Origin: Desulfocicer vacuolatum DSM 3385
Lineage (GTDB): Bacteria > Desulfobacterota > Desulfobacteria > Desulfobacterales > Desulfobacteraceae
Direction of reading: 5' to 3'
NCBI RefSeq assembly: GCF_900176365.1
Contig: NZ_FWXY01000014.1
Location: 62,001 to 126,000 of the forward strand
DNA: 64,000 nucleotides
In this document: piece after piece, positions 8,948 to 17,357 of the stretch
How the letters are laid out: each line of letters opens with the position of its first letter
How positions within the stretch are numbered: the first letter of the stretch is position 1
Program-made: the position numbers and the translations under genes
Notes under the pieces: generated by a model
The model's input: only the letters and a program-made list of their open reading frames with translations
Told to the model about the DNA's origin: nothing
The model's database searches: none

Positions 8948-10075
8948 TTATTGATCGTTTGTTTTAAAATTATATTTTTCAAAAATTTGTTTTAGATCTT
9001 GTTGTATTAACTCTGGTGTTATTTCAAGCATTTCGAAACTTAAGTTGACATGATTTGGTTTATATGATTTTTGTCGGCGTGCTTGTTTTTCCCAATGTGC
9101 TTGAAGGTCTTTATCTACATTAATGCCAGTAAAATCAACTATGCGGTTCATTGTCATTTCCAAATTATCTCTTAAATCTTCATAACGAATTTCTAAAAAA
9201 CATTTTTCATCTATTATGCCTTGTGATCGTAAATTTTCAAATTGCAACAAGGCTTCACAATTATAGCGATAACGATACTTCAAAAAGGTAGAAATAGCTT
9301 GTGAGCTAACACCCGGATTAAATTTTTCACTCACTTTCTTGTGTAGAGTCATATGTGAGGGAATTGCATCAAGAGGAGATCTAATCAGATGAATAAATTT
9401 TGCATCTGGAAAAATTTCTAAAAGTGTTTTTAAACGAAAAGTAGAGAATACAGCTTTTGATATGACTTGATTTTTTTTTAAGAATTTAATTTGCCTTTGA
9501 AGATAAGCTTTTAGAAATTTGACTGCTTCGCGTCTGTGAGGTTGCTGGTCATGATAAACGAGCTCATCAAATCCATCTGGATGCAATCCAAGTGATGTTG
9601 AAAATGATAAATGCTGGGTATCCATTATGTGCCCGAGAACCATTTCATCTTCCTCAAATGTAGTCAATGTTGTTTTATGGCCTTCCCCACTTCCTAAAAC
9701 TTCATAATTCACATTAGATTCCTTTCGCTCAATAAAGTGAATAAGGGGATGAAGTAATACTCTTAGTGTAAGTGACGGTATAAGAATATGCCAAAATTTT
9801 GAAGCCACATAATCATTATGACGATTAATAAGTCTATAAAGAAAAGTGGATCCTGTTCTGCCAGCACCCATGATGAATATAGGCTGTTTGATATTTATTT
9901 TATTAATATTAGGAAAAAAAAATTGGTCAAGGACCATACTAAAACGTACTAAAAGCATCCAAAGATACATTCCCGTAGCAACCGCTACTCTACTCAATCC
10001 AAGTTCACGGTAAGTGGTGAGAATGTTTCTTTTTGAAATTTTATAAATATGTTGTCTAAGTTTGCGATTGAACAT
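8948..10075 (-). CDS. Sulfotransferase-family protein
   Basis: 375 residues. The 5'-phosphosulfate-binding loop GAGRTGSTFL lies at about residues 70-79 and the 3'-phosphate-binding segment FIHLIRSPLDAIPS near residue 225, the two PAPS contacts of this fold. By family it would transfer sulfate from PAPS to a hydroxyl or amine of a small molecule or lipid. A hydrophobic segment at about 35-55 may hold it at the membrane. It is the last gene of the minus-strand polyketide/lipid block, 264 bp after the VTT-domain gene, so sulfation of that pathway's product is a reasonable guess. Its own substrate is not shown by the sequence. Confidence 0.87.
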   Translation of the reverse strand: MFNRKLRQHIYKISKRNILTTYRELGLSRVAVATGMYLWMLLVRFSMVLDQFFFPNINKINIKQPIFIMGAGRTGSTFLYRLINRHNDYVASKFWHILIPSLTLRVLLHPLIHFIERKESNVNYEVLGSGEGHKTTLTTFEEDEMVLGHIMDTQHLSFSTSLGLHPDGFDELVYHDQQPHRREAVKFLKAYLQRQIKFLKKNQVISKAVFSTFRLKTLLEIFPDAKFIHLIRSPLDAIPSHMTLHKKVSEKFNPGVSSQAISTFLKYRYRYNCEALLQFENLRSQGIIDEKCFLEIRYEDLRDNLEMTMNRIVDFTGINVDKDLQAHWEKQARRQKSYKPNHVNLSFEMLEITPELIQQDLKQIFEKYNFKTNDQ

Positions 10076-10339
10076 TTTACTCTCCTGAATTCTAACCTGG
10101 AGAAGCCAGAAACCAAAAAATTAGTTGATTAAAAATTATGAGTTTGGTCATAACGTGGGTCATTTTGTGATAAAAATTTAGTGTTAGAGATTATTTTCTG
10201 TAATTACAGTCCCCTTGCGGTTGATCAGATTTTATCTAACGCATAGTGGCCCAGCTTATGATCAACCCCAAAATTAAATTCTGTGGTGTTATAGCTTTCC
10301 AAGCTATGGCTGATTTTCCCGCAGTTTTTGATTCAATTT

Positions 10340-11026
10340 TTAAAGTTTGTTCGGTGGAATTTGAAATTTTTTGCGTAAATATTTCATTAAAAGAAAGCAA
10401 CTGGTCAGGATCGTTACCCCTATTCCAATATACCATCCAGCTTTATTCACATCGTTTGTTTGTACAAGACCTGCACCAATTAAGCTATAGGCCGCAGCCC
10501 CTGGGAGTGCCCCCCAAAATGTCAGTAGAGCCAATTTGATTAATCCTATAGGAGTCAAAGCTAAAATTAAATTTTGTAATAAATATGGAACAATGAATAT
10601 AAGGCGTATTATTATTACCATTATTGATCCATGTTTTGATAATAATAAATATATTTCTTGAGCATTAGGATTTTTTTTAATAGAAAATTGGATTTCTTTA
10701 AAAACATATCGAACGGAAATTGTTGAAGCCATACTACCTAAGGTTATTCCTGATATCGATATGATGGTTCCTATATATGGTCCATAAAGAGCACCTGAAA
10801 TAATATTCAACAGGATAAGTATCGGGATAAAAAAGAAGGCAGAAAGCACATACGTGCCAGTTACGATAAAATAACTCCAGAATCCAAGTAAGCTTAAAGG
10901 ATTTTGCAAGTCTGAAGTTAGTGATTCGTTATTGTATTCTGGAAAAAATATAAATTTTCCTAATAATAGGAGGATTTGTAATCCTAAAAAAAGGGCAAAA
11001 AAAATTTTTCGATTGTTTTTTTGCAT
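10340..11026 (-). CDS. VTT-domain (TVP38/TMEM64, DedA-related) membrane protein
   Basis: 228 residues with about five to six hydrophobic segments. The VTT/SNARE-associated core is visible as FFFIPILILLNIISGALYG followed by a G-rich loop and the RLIFIVPYLLQNLILA segment. Members of this superfamily are integral membrane proteins, several of them lipid scramblases or undecaprenyl-phosphate flippases. Here it sits between the old yellow enzyme and the sulfotransferase, so a role in moving a lipid product or precursor across the inner membrane is possible. That is inference from context. Confidence 0.83.
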   Translation of the reverse strand: MQKNNRKIFFALFLGLQILLLLGKFIFFPEYNNESLTSDLQNPLSLLGFWSYFIVTGTYVLSAFFFIPILILLNIISGALYGPYIGTIISISGITLGSMASTISVRYVFKEIQFSIKKNPNAQEIYLLLSKHGSIMVIIIRLIFIVPYLLQNLILALTPIGLIKLALLTFWGALPGAAAYSLIGAGLVQTNDVNKAGWYIGIGVTILTSCFLLMKYLRKKFQIPPNKL

Positions 11027-11105
11027 TTATTGGCTCTCAATCAAAATAATTCTGATAGTTTCATATTTTACAATATAGAGCGATTCGATCGGTTTTATAA
11101 ATTTA

Positions 11106-12497
11106 TCATATTTGGGGTAGATTCTTTATTTTTTCCTTAAATTGCTTGATTTTTTTAGTGAGTTTAGGCGTGTCCAAGAAAAGTTCTGGATACATTTTCT
11201 CTCGTCCAACAATCGGATTGACTGAGCAACGTAGCCAATTTGATGTCATGAGGTCCATAAAACAACGTTGACATCTTTTGCATTTGACAATATCTTCAAC
11301 TCGCCCTTCTTTTACTTTTACTGGCCAGAATGGATCTGCAATGGCCTGTCGGCCCAAAGAAATGATATCGGTTTCCCCTGAAAGAATAGCCTTTTCAGCA
11401 GTTTCTGGATTGATAAAGCTTGGGGTTATCACCGGCATTCCCCCAGAGGCCTGCTTGAAACCAGGTGCCCACTGTGTGAATTCTCCTTCGCCATCGGGTG
11501 CAAATGCTGCACCTGGATTTTCTGCTGATCCCTGTGATATGTTAAAAAAATTAGCCCCTGCATCCTTACATAATCCAATAACTTTTTTGACTTCATCATG
11601 GGGTATTCCACCAGGCATTAACTCATCTCCAGATAAGCGCACACCAAATGCTTTATCATGTCCAATTTTTTCTCGTGTTTTGATGATAATATTGCTTAAA
11701 AATCTGACTCTGTTATTAATTGTTCCTCCATATTCATCATGACGTTTGTTGGACCGGGGTGATAAAAATTGATGTAATAAATAACCGTGGGGAGCGTGAA
11801 TTTCTATGGCATCGTATCCAAGTTTAAAAGCTGCTTGAGCTTGGACAGCAAATCTATCTTCAAGATCAACAATCTCTGCTTTTGTGAGTTCACGGGGAGT
11901 ATCTCCGCAGATGAGATGCAGCATTTCTGGAAATTTATCTGCCATGTAATCAACTACCAAGTTTTTAAAAGCAATATATTCATCCCCCTTCATTCCCTGT
12001 AATGTTTCCAAATCCGGTAACAGAGTAGATGCTTCCGGTGCTATTCGTTTTATTTGTTTTATCCATCCTTGGTTGAGTTTTCGCATATCAACCTCCAATG
12101 GAATGGCCGATGGAGCACCAGCTGGGCAGTCTTTGGAGTTGACGTGTGGATGACCTTGCCTTCCCCATCCGGGGCTAAGCTGAAGGCAGAGCTTGCATCC
12201 CGAGTACTGATGAATAGTTTCTGTTAATTCGCTGTGAAAGCGGTAGTAACGTTCATCAATCAAAAGCGGTGGGTTGAGAGCTTCGTGACCAGCCCACCTG
12301 TGAGGGTTCATCACAACGCATTCCGTCATTATTAATCCAAATCCACCTCTCGCACGCATGGCATACCAAGCAAGGCTCTGTTCACTGGGATATCCGTTGG
12401 GACCCGTATAGCCTACATTCATGGGGGCCATGGCAATTCTATTTTTAATTTCAATATCACCAATTTGAATGGGTTTAAACAATGCAGCATGATTCAT
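11106..12497 (-). CDS. Old yellow enzyme-family NADH:flavin oxidoreductase with 4Fe-4S motif
   Basis: 463 residues. An FMN-binding TIM barrel begins at once (LFKPIQIGDIEIKNRIAMAPM) and carries the AHGYLLHQFLSPRSNKR segment typical of OYE-type enoate reductases. Near residue 404 a CxxCxxC-x11-C array (CKRCQRC ... LRCSVNP) matches the 4Fe-4S site of 2,4-dienoyl-CoA reductase and enoate reductase. The large C-terminal FAD/NAD(P) domain of those enzymes (about 670 residues) is absent, so electrons must come from another protein. It probably reduces a C=C bond in an enoyl-type substrate. Upstream is the outer-membrane barrel gene, separated by a family A element; the VTT gene follows after 79 bp. 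Confidence 0.88.
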   Translation of the reverse strand: MNHAALFKPIQIGDIEIKNRIAMAPMNVGYTGPNGYPSEQSLAWYAMRARGGFGLIMTECVVMNPHRWAGHEALNPPLLIDERYYRFHSELTETIHQYSGCKLCLQLSPGWGRQGHPHVNSKDCPAGAPSAIPLEVDMRKLNQGWIKQIKRIAPEASTLLPDLETLQGMKGDEYIAFKNLVVDYMADKFPEMLHLICGDTPRELTKAEIVDLEDRFAVQAQAAFKLGYDAIEIHAPHGYLLHQFLSPRSNKRHDEYGGTINNRVRFLSNIIIKTREKIGHDKAFGVRLSGDELMPGGIPHDEVKKVIGLCKDAGANFFNISQGSAENPGAAFAPDGEGEFTQWAPGFKQASGGMPVITPSFINPETAEKAILSGETDIISLGRQAIADPFWPVKVKEGRVEDIVKCKRCQRCFMDLMTSNWLRCSVNPIVGREKMYPELFLDTPKLTKKIKQFKEKIKNLPQI

Positions 12498-12640
12498 TTT
12501 TTTCTCCTTTAGAAATGAACAAATTAAACATTGAAAATAATATGATTAATAATCAAGTTGCTATTTTAATCTTTGTTTATGGAGGCTGGCCTATACAATA
12601 TTTCCAGCCATTATGTCGGGGTATTTGAATAATGTATTAA

Positions 12641-12824
12641 CTCAACTTTCGGGCTTCATTTCAAAGCCAGCATTTTTAAATGTACCGATGGGGTCAGTGT
12701 ACCGACGGGGTCAGGCTTTTGTTATTGATGTTATCGACCAAGGCCTTTGCCAACGAAAAAAGCCTCGATAATGTCAATAACGAAAGCCTGACCCCACCAC
12801 GAAATGCGAACACCGAAAGTTGAG
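12641..12824 (-). mobile_element. Family A miniature element, copy 2 (reverse)
   Basis: 184 bp with perfect CTCAACTTTCGG / CCGAAAGTTGAG ends, flanked by GTATTAA at 12634-12640 and 12825-12831. It sits between the barrel gene and the old yellow enzyme gene of the minus-strand block, where its long internal inverted repeat could act as an RNA hairpin and uncouple the downstream three genes. Confidence 0.94.
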
Positions 12825-12873
12825 GTATTAAATCATGATGCCTTGGCAATGATATCAATTTTTTTATTATTGC

Positions 12874-14103
12874 TCAATACGTCAGTTCCATACCTAAATA
12901 TGCTGAATAGCTGTTAAGGCTACCAAATTCATCATCAGTATCACCAATAAAAACATCTCCGATGGTAAAAAATTTAAAATGATCACCTAATTCGTATTCC
13001 AGTATACACATGGTTCTGCTTGAAGAGTCATCCAAATCTTGTATCCAACGAATAAGATAATTGAAACAGTCGTTAATATTGGAATCGAACACCTGTAGAA
13101 GGCTATAATTTTTACGAATAAGAACATCGTCAAAATTTACGTTTCCAATGGGTGAGAGAGATTCTTCAATTGGACCTGTAAATCCGTTTTCATTGTAGTA
13201 ATATTCAAAAGCAAAAGTGGGACCCAGTTCTAACGTGTATGAAATTCCTAACAAAAAGTTCAGATCTGTAGAGTCTTCATCAACGATTTCATTCGCGACA
13301 CTTCCTTCTCCATATAACCGAATTGCATCTGCAATACTCCAGTTTGCAAATAAACCTAAGGTTTCACCTTGAGATTCTTTATGAGAGAGAATTAGACTAA
13401 AGTATTTTTCGTATCCGGTGTAGTCAATTTTCATGGCGTATGTTTTTTCAAAATCGTTGTGAAAACGATATTCCCCATCATCTGTATTGACTATCAGGGA
13501 TGTGCTCCAGTTATAATGGGGTATCCATACAAGGCGTCCATAGCCTAACCCTGAAACTTCTATTTTAGGGTTGTCACGACCGTTATCCTTTATAAACGGA
13601 TTAGATGGGGATATCAGAAAAGAGGGACCCCATTGGATATTTTCACGCCCATAGGACACGAATAATTTCTCTGTTACCATTATTTGGGCCAGCCATTCAT
13701 TAAAATAAAATTCATCCGTTGTGTCGCTTGTATTTTTTTTTGATCCTTCTGTCCATTTTTCATATTGTAAGCGCCAGCGGGGTTTCATTGATAAATGTAC
13801 TGAAGGGCCTAAATCCAGATCAAAATCGGGTCTTATGTTGACTTCTGCTTGATATTTATTAATGTTTTGTTGATTGTTGAAATTGATAATTGAATTGGTT
13901 TCAGGTTCTCTTATAATTCCAAGTGTCATAAGGTTAAGTCGCCACGAGAAATTATCAATGAGTTGACTACTGAATTTTGGGGATTCAGTTACTTCTTTTT
14001 GCGATGGAAGAGCTGTTTTATTTTCTACAGCTATCGCTGTAGTAGTCAATGATAAAGACAGTAAAGCAATAATAAAAAATTTGGGAATGATTAGTCTTTT
14101 CAT
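12874..14103 (-). CDS. Predicted outer-membrane beta-barrel protein
   Basis: 409 residues. A clear signal peptide ends near TTTAIA (about residue 25). The rest alternates short amphipathic strands with aromatic girdles, and the chain ends in a tyrosine (LGMELTY), the usual C-terminal signature for BAM-dependent insertion. I do not recognise a named family; it resembles porin- or DUF1302-type proteins found beside LolA-like proteins. It follows the LolA-like gene by 40 bp, so both are probably translated from one mRNA. In context it may be the outer-membrane end of a lipid or polyketide export route. Confidence 0.75.
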   Translation of the reverse strand: MKRLIIPKFFIIALLSLSLTTTAIAVENKTALPSQKEVTESPKFSSQLIDNFSWRLNLMTLGIIREPETNSIINFNNQQNINKYQAEVNIRPDFDLDLGPSVHLSMKPRWRLQYEKWTEGSKKNTSDTTDEFYFNEWLAQIMVTEKLFVSYGRENIQWGPSFLISPSNPFIKDNGRDNPKIEVSGLGYGRLVWIPHYNWSTSLIVNTDDGEYRFHNDFEKTYAMKIDYTGYEKYFSLILSHKESQGETLGLFANWSIADAIRLYGEGSVANEIVDEDSTDLNFLLGISYTLELGPTFAFEYYYNENGFTGPIEESLSPIGNVNFDDVLIRKNYSLLQVFDSNINDCFNYLIRWIQDLDDSSSRTMCILEYELGDHFKFFTIGDVFIGDTDDEFGSLNSYSAYLGMELTY

Positions 14104-14143
14104 AATGTTTCCTCATATCAGACTTTATATTGCACTGAAAATA

Positions 14144-14920
14144 TTATTTTTTTAACAAGTTACGATTGAAAATATGGTTTGGAATATCTTTTATCTGAGC
14201 GTTCTCAAACAAAAGTGTGGTCATGTTTTGTTTTATTAGAATATCACGAATTATAATTTTAGAAATAAAAGGCTGACTCTTTCCATCAATTTCTACAAAA
14301 TTATCGTATTTCATTTCTGCAGATTTCAATTTTTTACCTGATACCGTAAAATATATGCTTTTAATGCCCAACCCACTATCTCTACTAATCCAATAGTGAA
14401 TATGATCATATGTGGCATTTTTAGTTTTTGCTTTTAAAAGAAAAACGTGACAGACTTCTTGATTAACGATGTCATCAGGCATGGGCGTTGCTTCATAATC
14501 TTCAGCATAGTTCGTGGCGGCAATATCACCATATGCAGCATTTCCAATAAGCTTTTGGCGTTGTGATATAGGAACGGCTTTATTTAAACCTGGTTTGTAA
14601 AACCACATATTCCCATTGACCATAAGTATCTTGTTTCCTTTGTCCTTGGCGGGAGCAATTGATTCTGCCAGTGTGTCAAAGCCACGTGCACTTACATTAA
14701 AAGCCATTTTTGATTTTTTTTTATTTTCAGAAGAAAGGATGGAAACTTCCCAGGATATGCCATCACGGTTTCCACGGGCTTTATCTGCTTTTTCTAAAAT
14801 TTTTTGAATGGAAAGGTCCATCGTGTGGCCATTTTTTTCCGTTGAAAAACTGTTCGTATTAAAAAAGACAATAAATATAAAGAGAATTATTCCTGTTTTT
14901 TTACTTGATATCCATTTCAT
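14144..14920 (-). CDS. LolA-like outer-membrane lipoprotein-sorting family protein
   Basis: 258 residues with an N-terminal signal peptide (hydrophobic run up to about residue 27), then a LolA_like fold. The segments DTLAESIAPAKDKGNKILM, NMWFYKPGLNKAVPIS and the YWISRDSGLGIKSIYF strand pair are typical of this uncharacterised branch of the LolA/LppX/RseB superfamily. The fold carries acyl chains of lipoproteins or glycolipids through the periplasm. The gene lies between a LolC/E-type permease gene and a barrel gene, which suggests a periplasmic carrier for a lipid other than ordinary lipoproteins. The housekeeping LolA is normally shorter and not in such a cluster. Confidence 0.85.
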   Translation of the reverse strand: MKWISSKKTGIILFIFIVFFNTNSFSTEKNGHTMDLSIQKILEKADKARGNRDGISWEVSILSSENKKKSKMAFNVSARGFDTLAESIAPAKDKGNKILMVNGNMWFYKPGLNKAVPISQRQKLIGNAAYGDIAATNYAEDYEATPMPDDIVNQEVCHVFLLKAKTKNATYDHIHYWISRDSGLGIKSIYFTVSGKKLKSAEMKYDNFVEIDGKSQPFISKIIIRDILIKQNMTTLLFENAQIKDIPNHIFNRNLLKK

Positions 14921-15056
14921 TTTTGCACCTCTTTTTTTGATTATAATTGAACTAATTAAGACTTAGAGTTTTACTTTTTTAAAGACTTGATGTTAACTTT
15001 ATAAATTTTTGATTGAAAATATAATAAGTAATTAGTTTCTATTATATTTTTAATAT

Positions 15057-16319
15057 TTAAGTGTGACCAAGTGCATCAACAATATTTTTATATGCTGCTT
15101 TTTTTGCAGGAATTATTGATATTATTGATGATAACAAAACGAGAAATAAAAGCGTCCAGTACATATAAACCGGCACCATGAAAATTTCCAGAGGAATTTT
15201 AATCACATAGTTAGGAGGCATCCATTGAGGTTCGAATAGTTTTATCAGCAACCAGTTCAGAATGGTTATCAAAATTCCAAAAAATGATCCGACCAGTCCT
15301 AACATGCCACTCTCCATGGCAAATAATCCGATTATTCCTTTACGTTTTAGGCCAAGTGCCCGAAGTGTACCGATTTCTCTGGTTCTTTCAATTACAGACA
15401 TACTGAGGGTGTTTACAACACTTGTAACGACAATGATGAATACTATAATAAAGATGAAGATAAAGATAATATCGAACATATCTTTTACTTTTCTATAAAA
15501 AGGTGAAAGCTCTTTCCAGGTTTTGACCTCCATTTCTAATTTGTTTTTTTTAAAAGCTGTTTGGAGTAATTTCTTTATGGGAGTAATCAGTTTTTCATCA
15601 GTCAGCAAAAGCGATAATCTGTCTATGCTTTTTGTATCGTAGAGAGACTGGGCAAATTTTAATGGAAGCCTCATAACTTTATCATTGAGCTCTTCCACAG
15701 GAACATCGTACCGTTGAAAAACTTCAACATCCAGTGCATTAATTCTGCCATCAACTGTTGGGGACATAACCACAGCGTCTGATCCTATGTCGATATTTAA
15801 TTTTTCTGCTAACCCATTGGTAAGGCCCACGCCATAAGGAATGTCATCTTGTAAGGCTTTACCATTGTGTAACTTTAAATTTCCACCTATCCCAGTGGCT
15901 TGTCTCTGTATTTCCTGGGTTTGGGATGGAACTCTACCGGAACCGATAAACACAGTGGAAACTTCTCCATTACTGATGAGTCCTGTGATTTGCATTTGGG
16001 GGGTTGCTATGAGAATTTGTGGAATTTTTGCGCATATATCATCAATTAAAGCGTATTCTTGAGAAGTGATAAGATATTTGGTGGGATCAATTCGTCCTTC
16101 AGTTAAAAAACCTTTCTTGAAAATAGTTAAATGTCCATTGGCATGTGAGTAAATGAATGAATCTTTCAGATTCGTAAATATATATGAGGTAAATCCTCCA
16201 AATATATTTACTGCTGCATATCCGATGGCAATTGCTATAATTGTATAAAAAGAACGCCTTCCGTTCCTAAGAAGATTGGCCATGGCAAATTTGATCCAGA
16301 CAATAAACTTTGAATTCAC
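15057..16319 (-). CDS. ABC transporter permease, FtsX/MacB/LolE type
   Basis: 420 residues with the four-helix FtsX topology: one transmembrane helix near residues 20-45, a large periplasmic MacB-PCD-like domain, then three C-terminal helices (about 280-310, 335-360 and 385-410). The cytoplasmic loop ERTREIGTLRALGLKRKGI is the characteristic coupling segment of this family. Such permeases use ATP to extrude lipids or lipoproteins from the inner membrane rather than pumping through a channel. It follows its ATPase gene by 139 bp, a gap that contains a short family B repeat, and precedes the LolA-like gene. Confidence 0.92.
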   Translation of the reverse strand: MNSKFIVWIKFAMANLLRNGRRSFYTIIAIAIGYAAVNIFGGFTSYIFTNLKDSFIYSHANGHLTIFKKGFLTEGRIDPTKYLITSQEYALIDDICAKIPQILIATPQMQITGLISNGEVSTVFIGSGRVPSQTQEIQRQATGIGGNLKLHNGKALQDDIPYGVGLTNGLAEKLNIDIGSDAVVMSPTVDGRINALDVEVFQRYDVPVEELNDKVMRLPLKFAQSLYDTKSIDRLSLLLTDEKLITPIKKLLQTAFKKNKLEMEVKTWKELSPFYRKVKDMFDIIFIFIFIIVFIIVVTSVVNTLSMSVIERTREIGTLRALGLKRKGIIGLFAMESGMLGLVGSFFGILITILNWLLIKLFEPQWMPPNYVIKIPLEIFMVPVYMYWTLLFLVLLSSIISIIPAKKAAYKNIVDALGHT

Positions 16320-16369
16320 TGTTGTCTCCTGATATTATATAAAGAAAGTCCCCGCAACCTGGGAGGCGT

Positions 16370-16437
16370 TTTTATATCTGTTGTGGGTAGACCAAAACCG
16401 AAATAGATTTTGGTCCGTCCGTGGCGGTTGTATAGAA
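16370..16437 (-). repeat. Family B repeat, short form, reverse
   Basis: The reverse complement begins ACAACCGCCACGGACGGACC and ends near CCCACAACAGATATAAA, a shortened family B unit. The arms GACCAAAAC and ATTTTGGTC can form a stem. It lies directly downstream of the ABC ATPase stop. Confidence 0.7.
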
Positions 16438-16458
16438 AAAAGTTTGATCGTATCTATC

Positions 16459-17211
16459 CTATAGCATTTGTTTTGTCTCGAAGTTAGTGTTTTTATTAGT
16501 CTCTACATTATCATTATTTTTTTTATCTGCCTTAGAGTCATTGGTAATAAAACCGTCCTGCAGATTAATTTGACGATTAACACGATCCAGAAGACGTTGG
16601 TCATGGGTTGAAAAGACAAATGTTGTTTTTTTAGAAATATTTATTTTACGCATTAAATCAATTATTTTAAGGGCGTTTTCAGAGTCAAGGTTTGCGGTGG
16701 GCTCATCTGCTATGATAAGGTCAGGGGCTGTGATCAATGCCCGGGCAATTGCCACCCTTTGCTGTTGCCCTCCAGATAATTTATGGGGTCTGTGAAGGAA
16801 ATAATCTCCAATTCCCAATTCAAAAAGCAGACTTTTGGCGGCGTTAATGCTGGATTTTTCAAATTCACCTTTAATAAGAAGGGGCAACGTTACATTGTCA
16901 AGTGCGGTAAGAACAGGAATAAGATTGAAATTTTGAAAGATAAATCCAAGATGTTGATTTCTCATTTCACTTTTTTGGTTGTCAGAAAGGGATGTGACCT
17001 CCGTTCCCTGAAACAAGAGCGTACCTGAGGTATGGTTGTCTGTCAGTCCCATGAGGTTGCACAGTGTGGATTTGCCAGATCCGGATGGACCCCAGACCGC
17101 AACGAACTCACCGTTTTGTATTGACAGGTTAATGCTTTTTAATGCTGTAATACGTGTCTCTCCCAGGTAGTAATCTTTTTTTATATTCTTCATTTCAACA
17201 AGTGATGACAT
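16459..17211 (-). CDS. ABC transporter ATP-binding protein, LolD/MacB type
   Basis: 250 residues from ATG 17211. That start is chosen over the in-frame TTG at 17220 because AAGGAAGG is correctly spaced for it. Walker A GPSGSGKST is at residues 41-49, the Q-loop region is FQNFNLIPVLTALDN, the signature is LSGGQQQRVAIARAL, and Walker B plus D-loop is LIIADEPTANLD. The protein is closest to the LolD/MacB-type ATPases that energise FtsX-like permeases, which is the partner gene just downstream. The last 25 or so residues are rich in Asn and Lys and look unstructured. It probably powers extraction of the block's lipid product from the inner membrane. Confidence 0.94.
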   Translation of the reverse strand: MSSLVEMKNIKKDYYLGETRITALKSINLSIQNGEFVAVWGPSGSGKSTLCNLMGLTDNHTSGTLLFQGTEVTSLSDNQKSEMRNQHLGFIFQNFNLIPVLTALDNVTLPLLIKGEFEKSSINAAKSLLFELGIGDYFLHRPHKLSGGQQQRVAIARALITAPDLIIADEPTANLDSENALKIIDLMRKINISKKTTFVFSTHDQRLLDRVNRQINLQDGFITNDSKADKKNNDNVETNKNTNFETKQML

Positions 17212-17357
17212 AGTCTTCAATCCTTCCTTAATAATAATTGGGCGTAATGAAATTTTTCATTCTGGGAGTATATTTTCGTCTCTTTCCTTCATTTTTTGTG
17301 ATGGCATATAAGAGAGGTTTGTTAACCCCATTTTAAAAAGATTGGTTTGCAAAAAGA

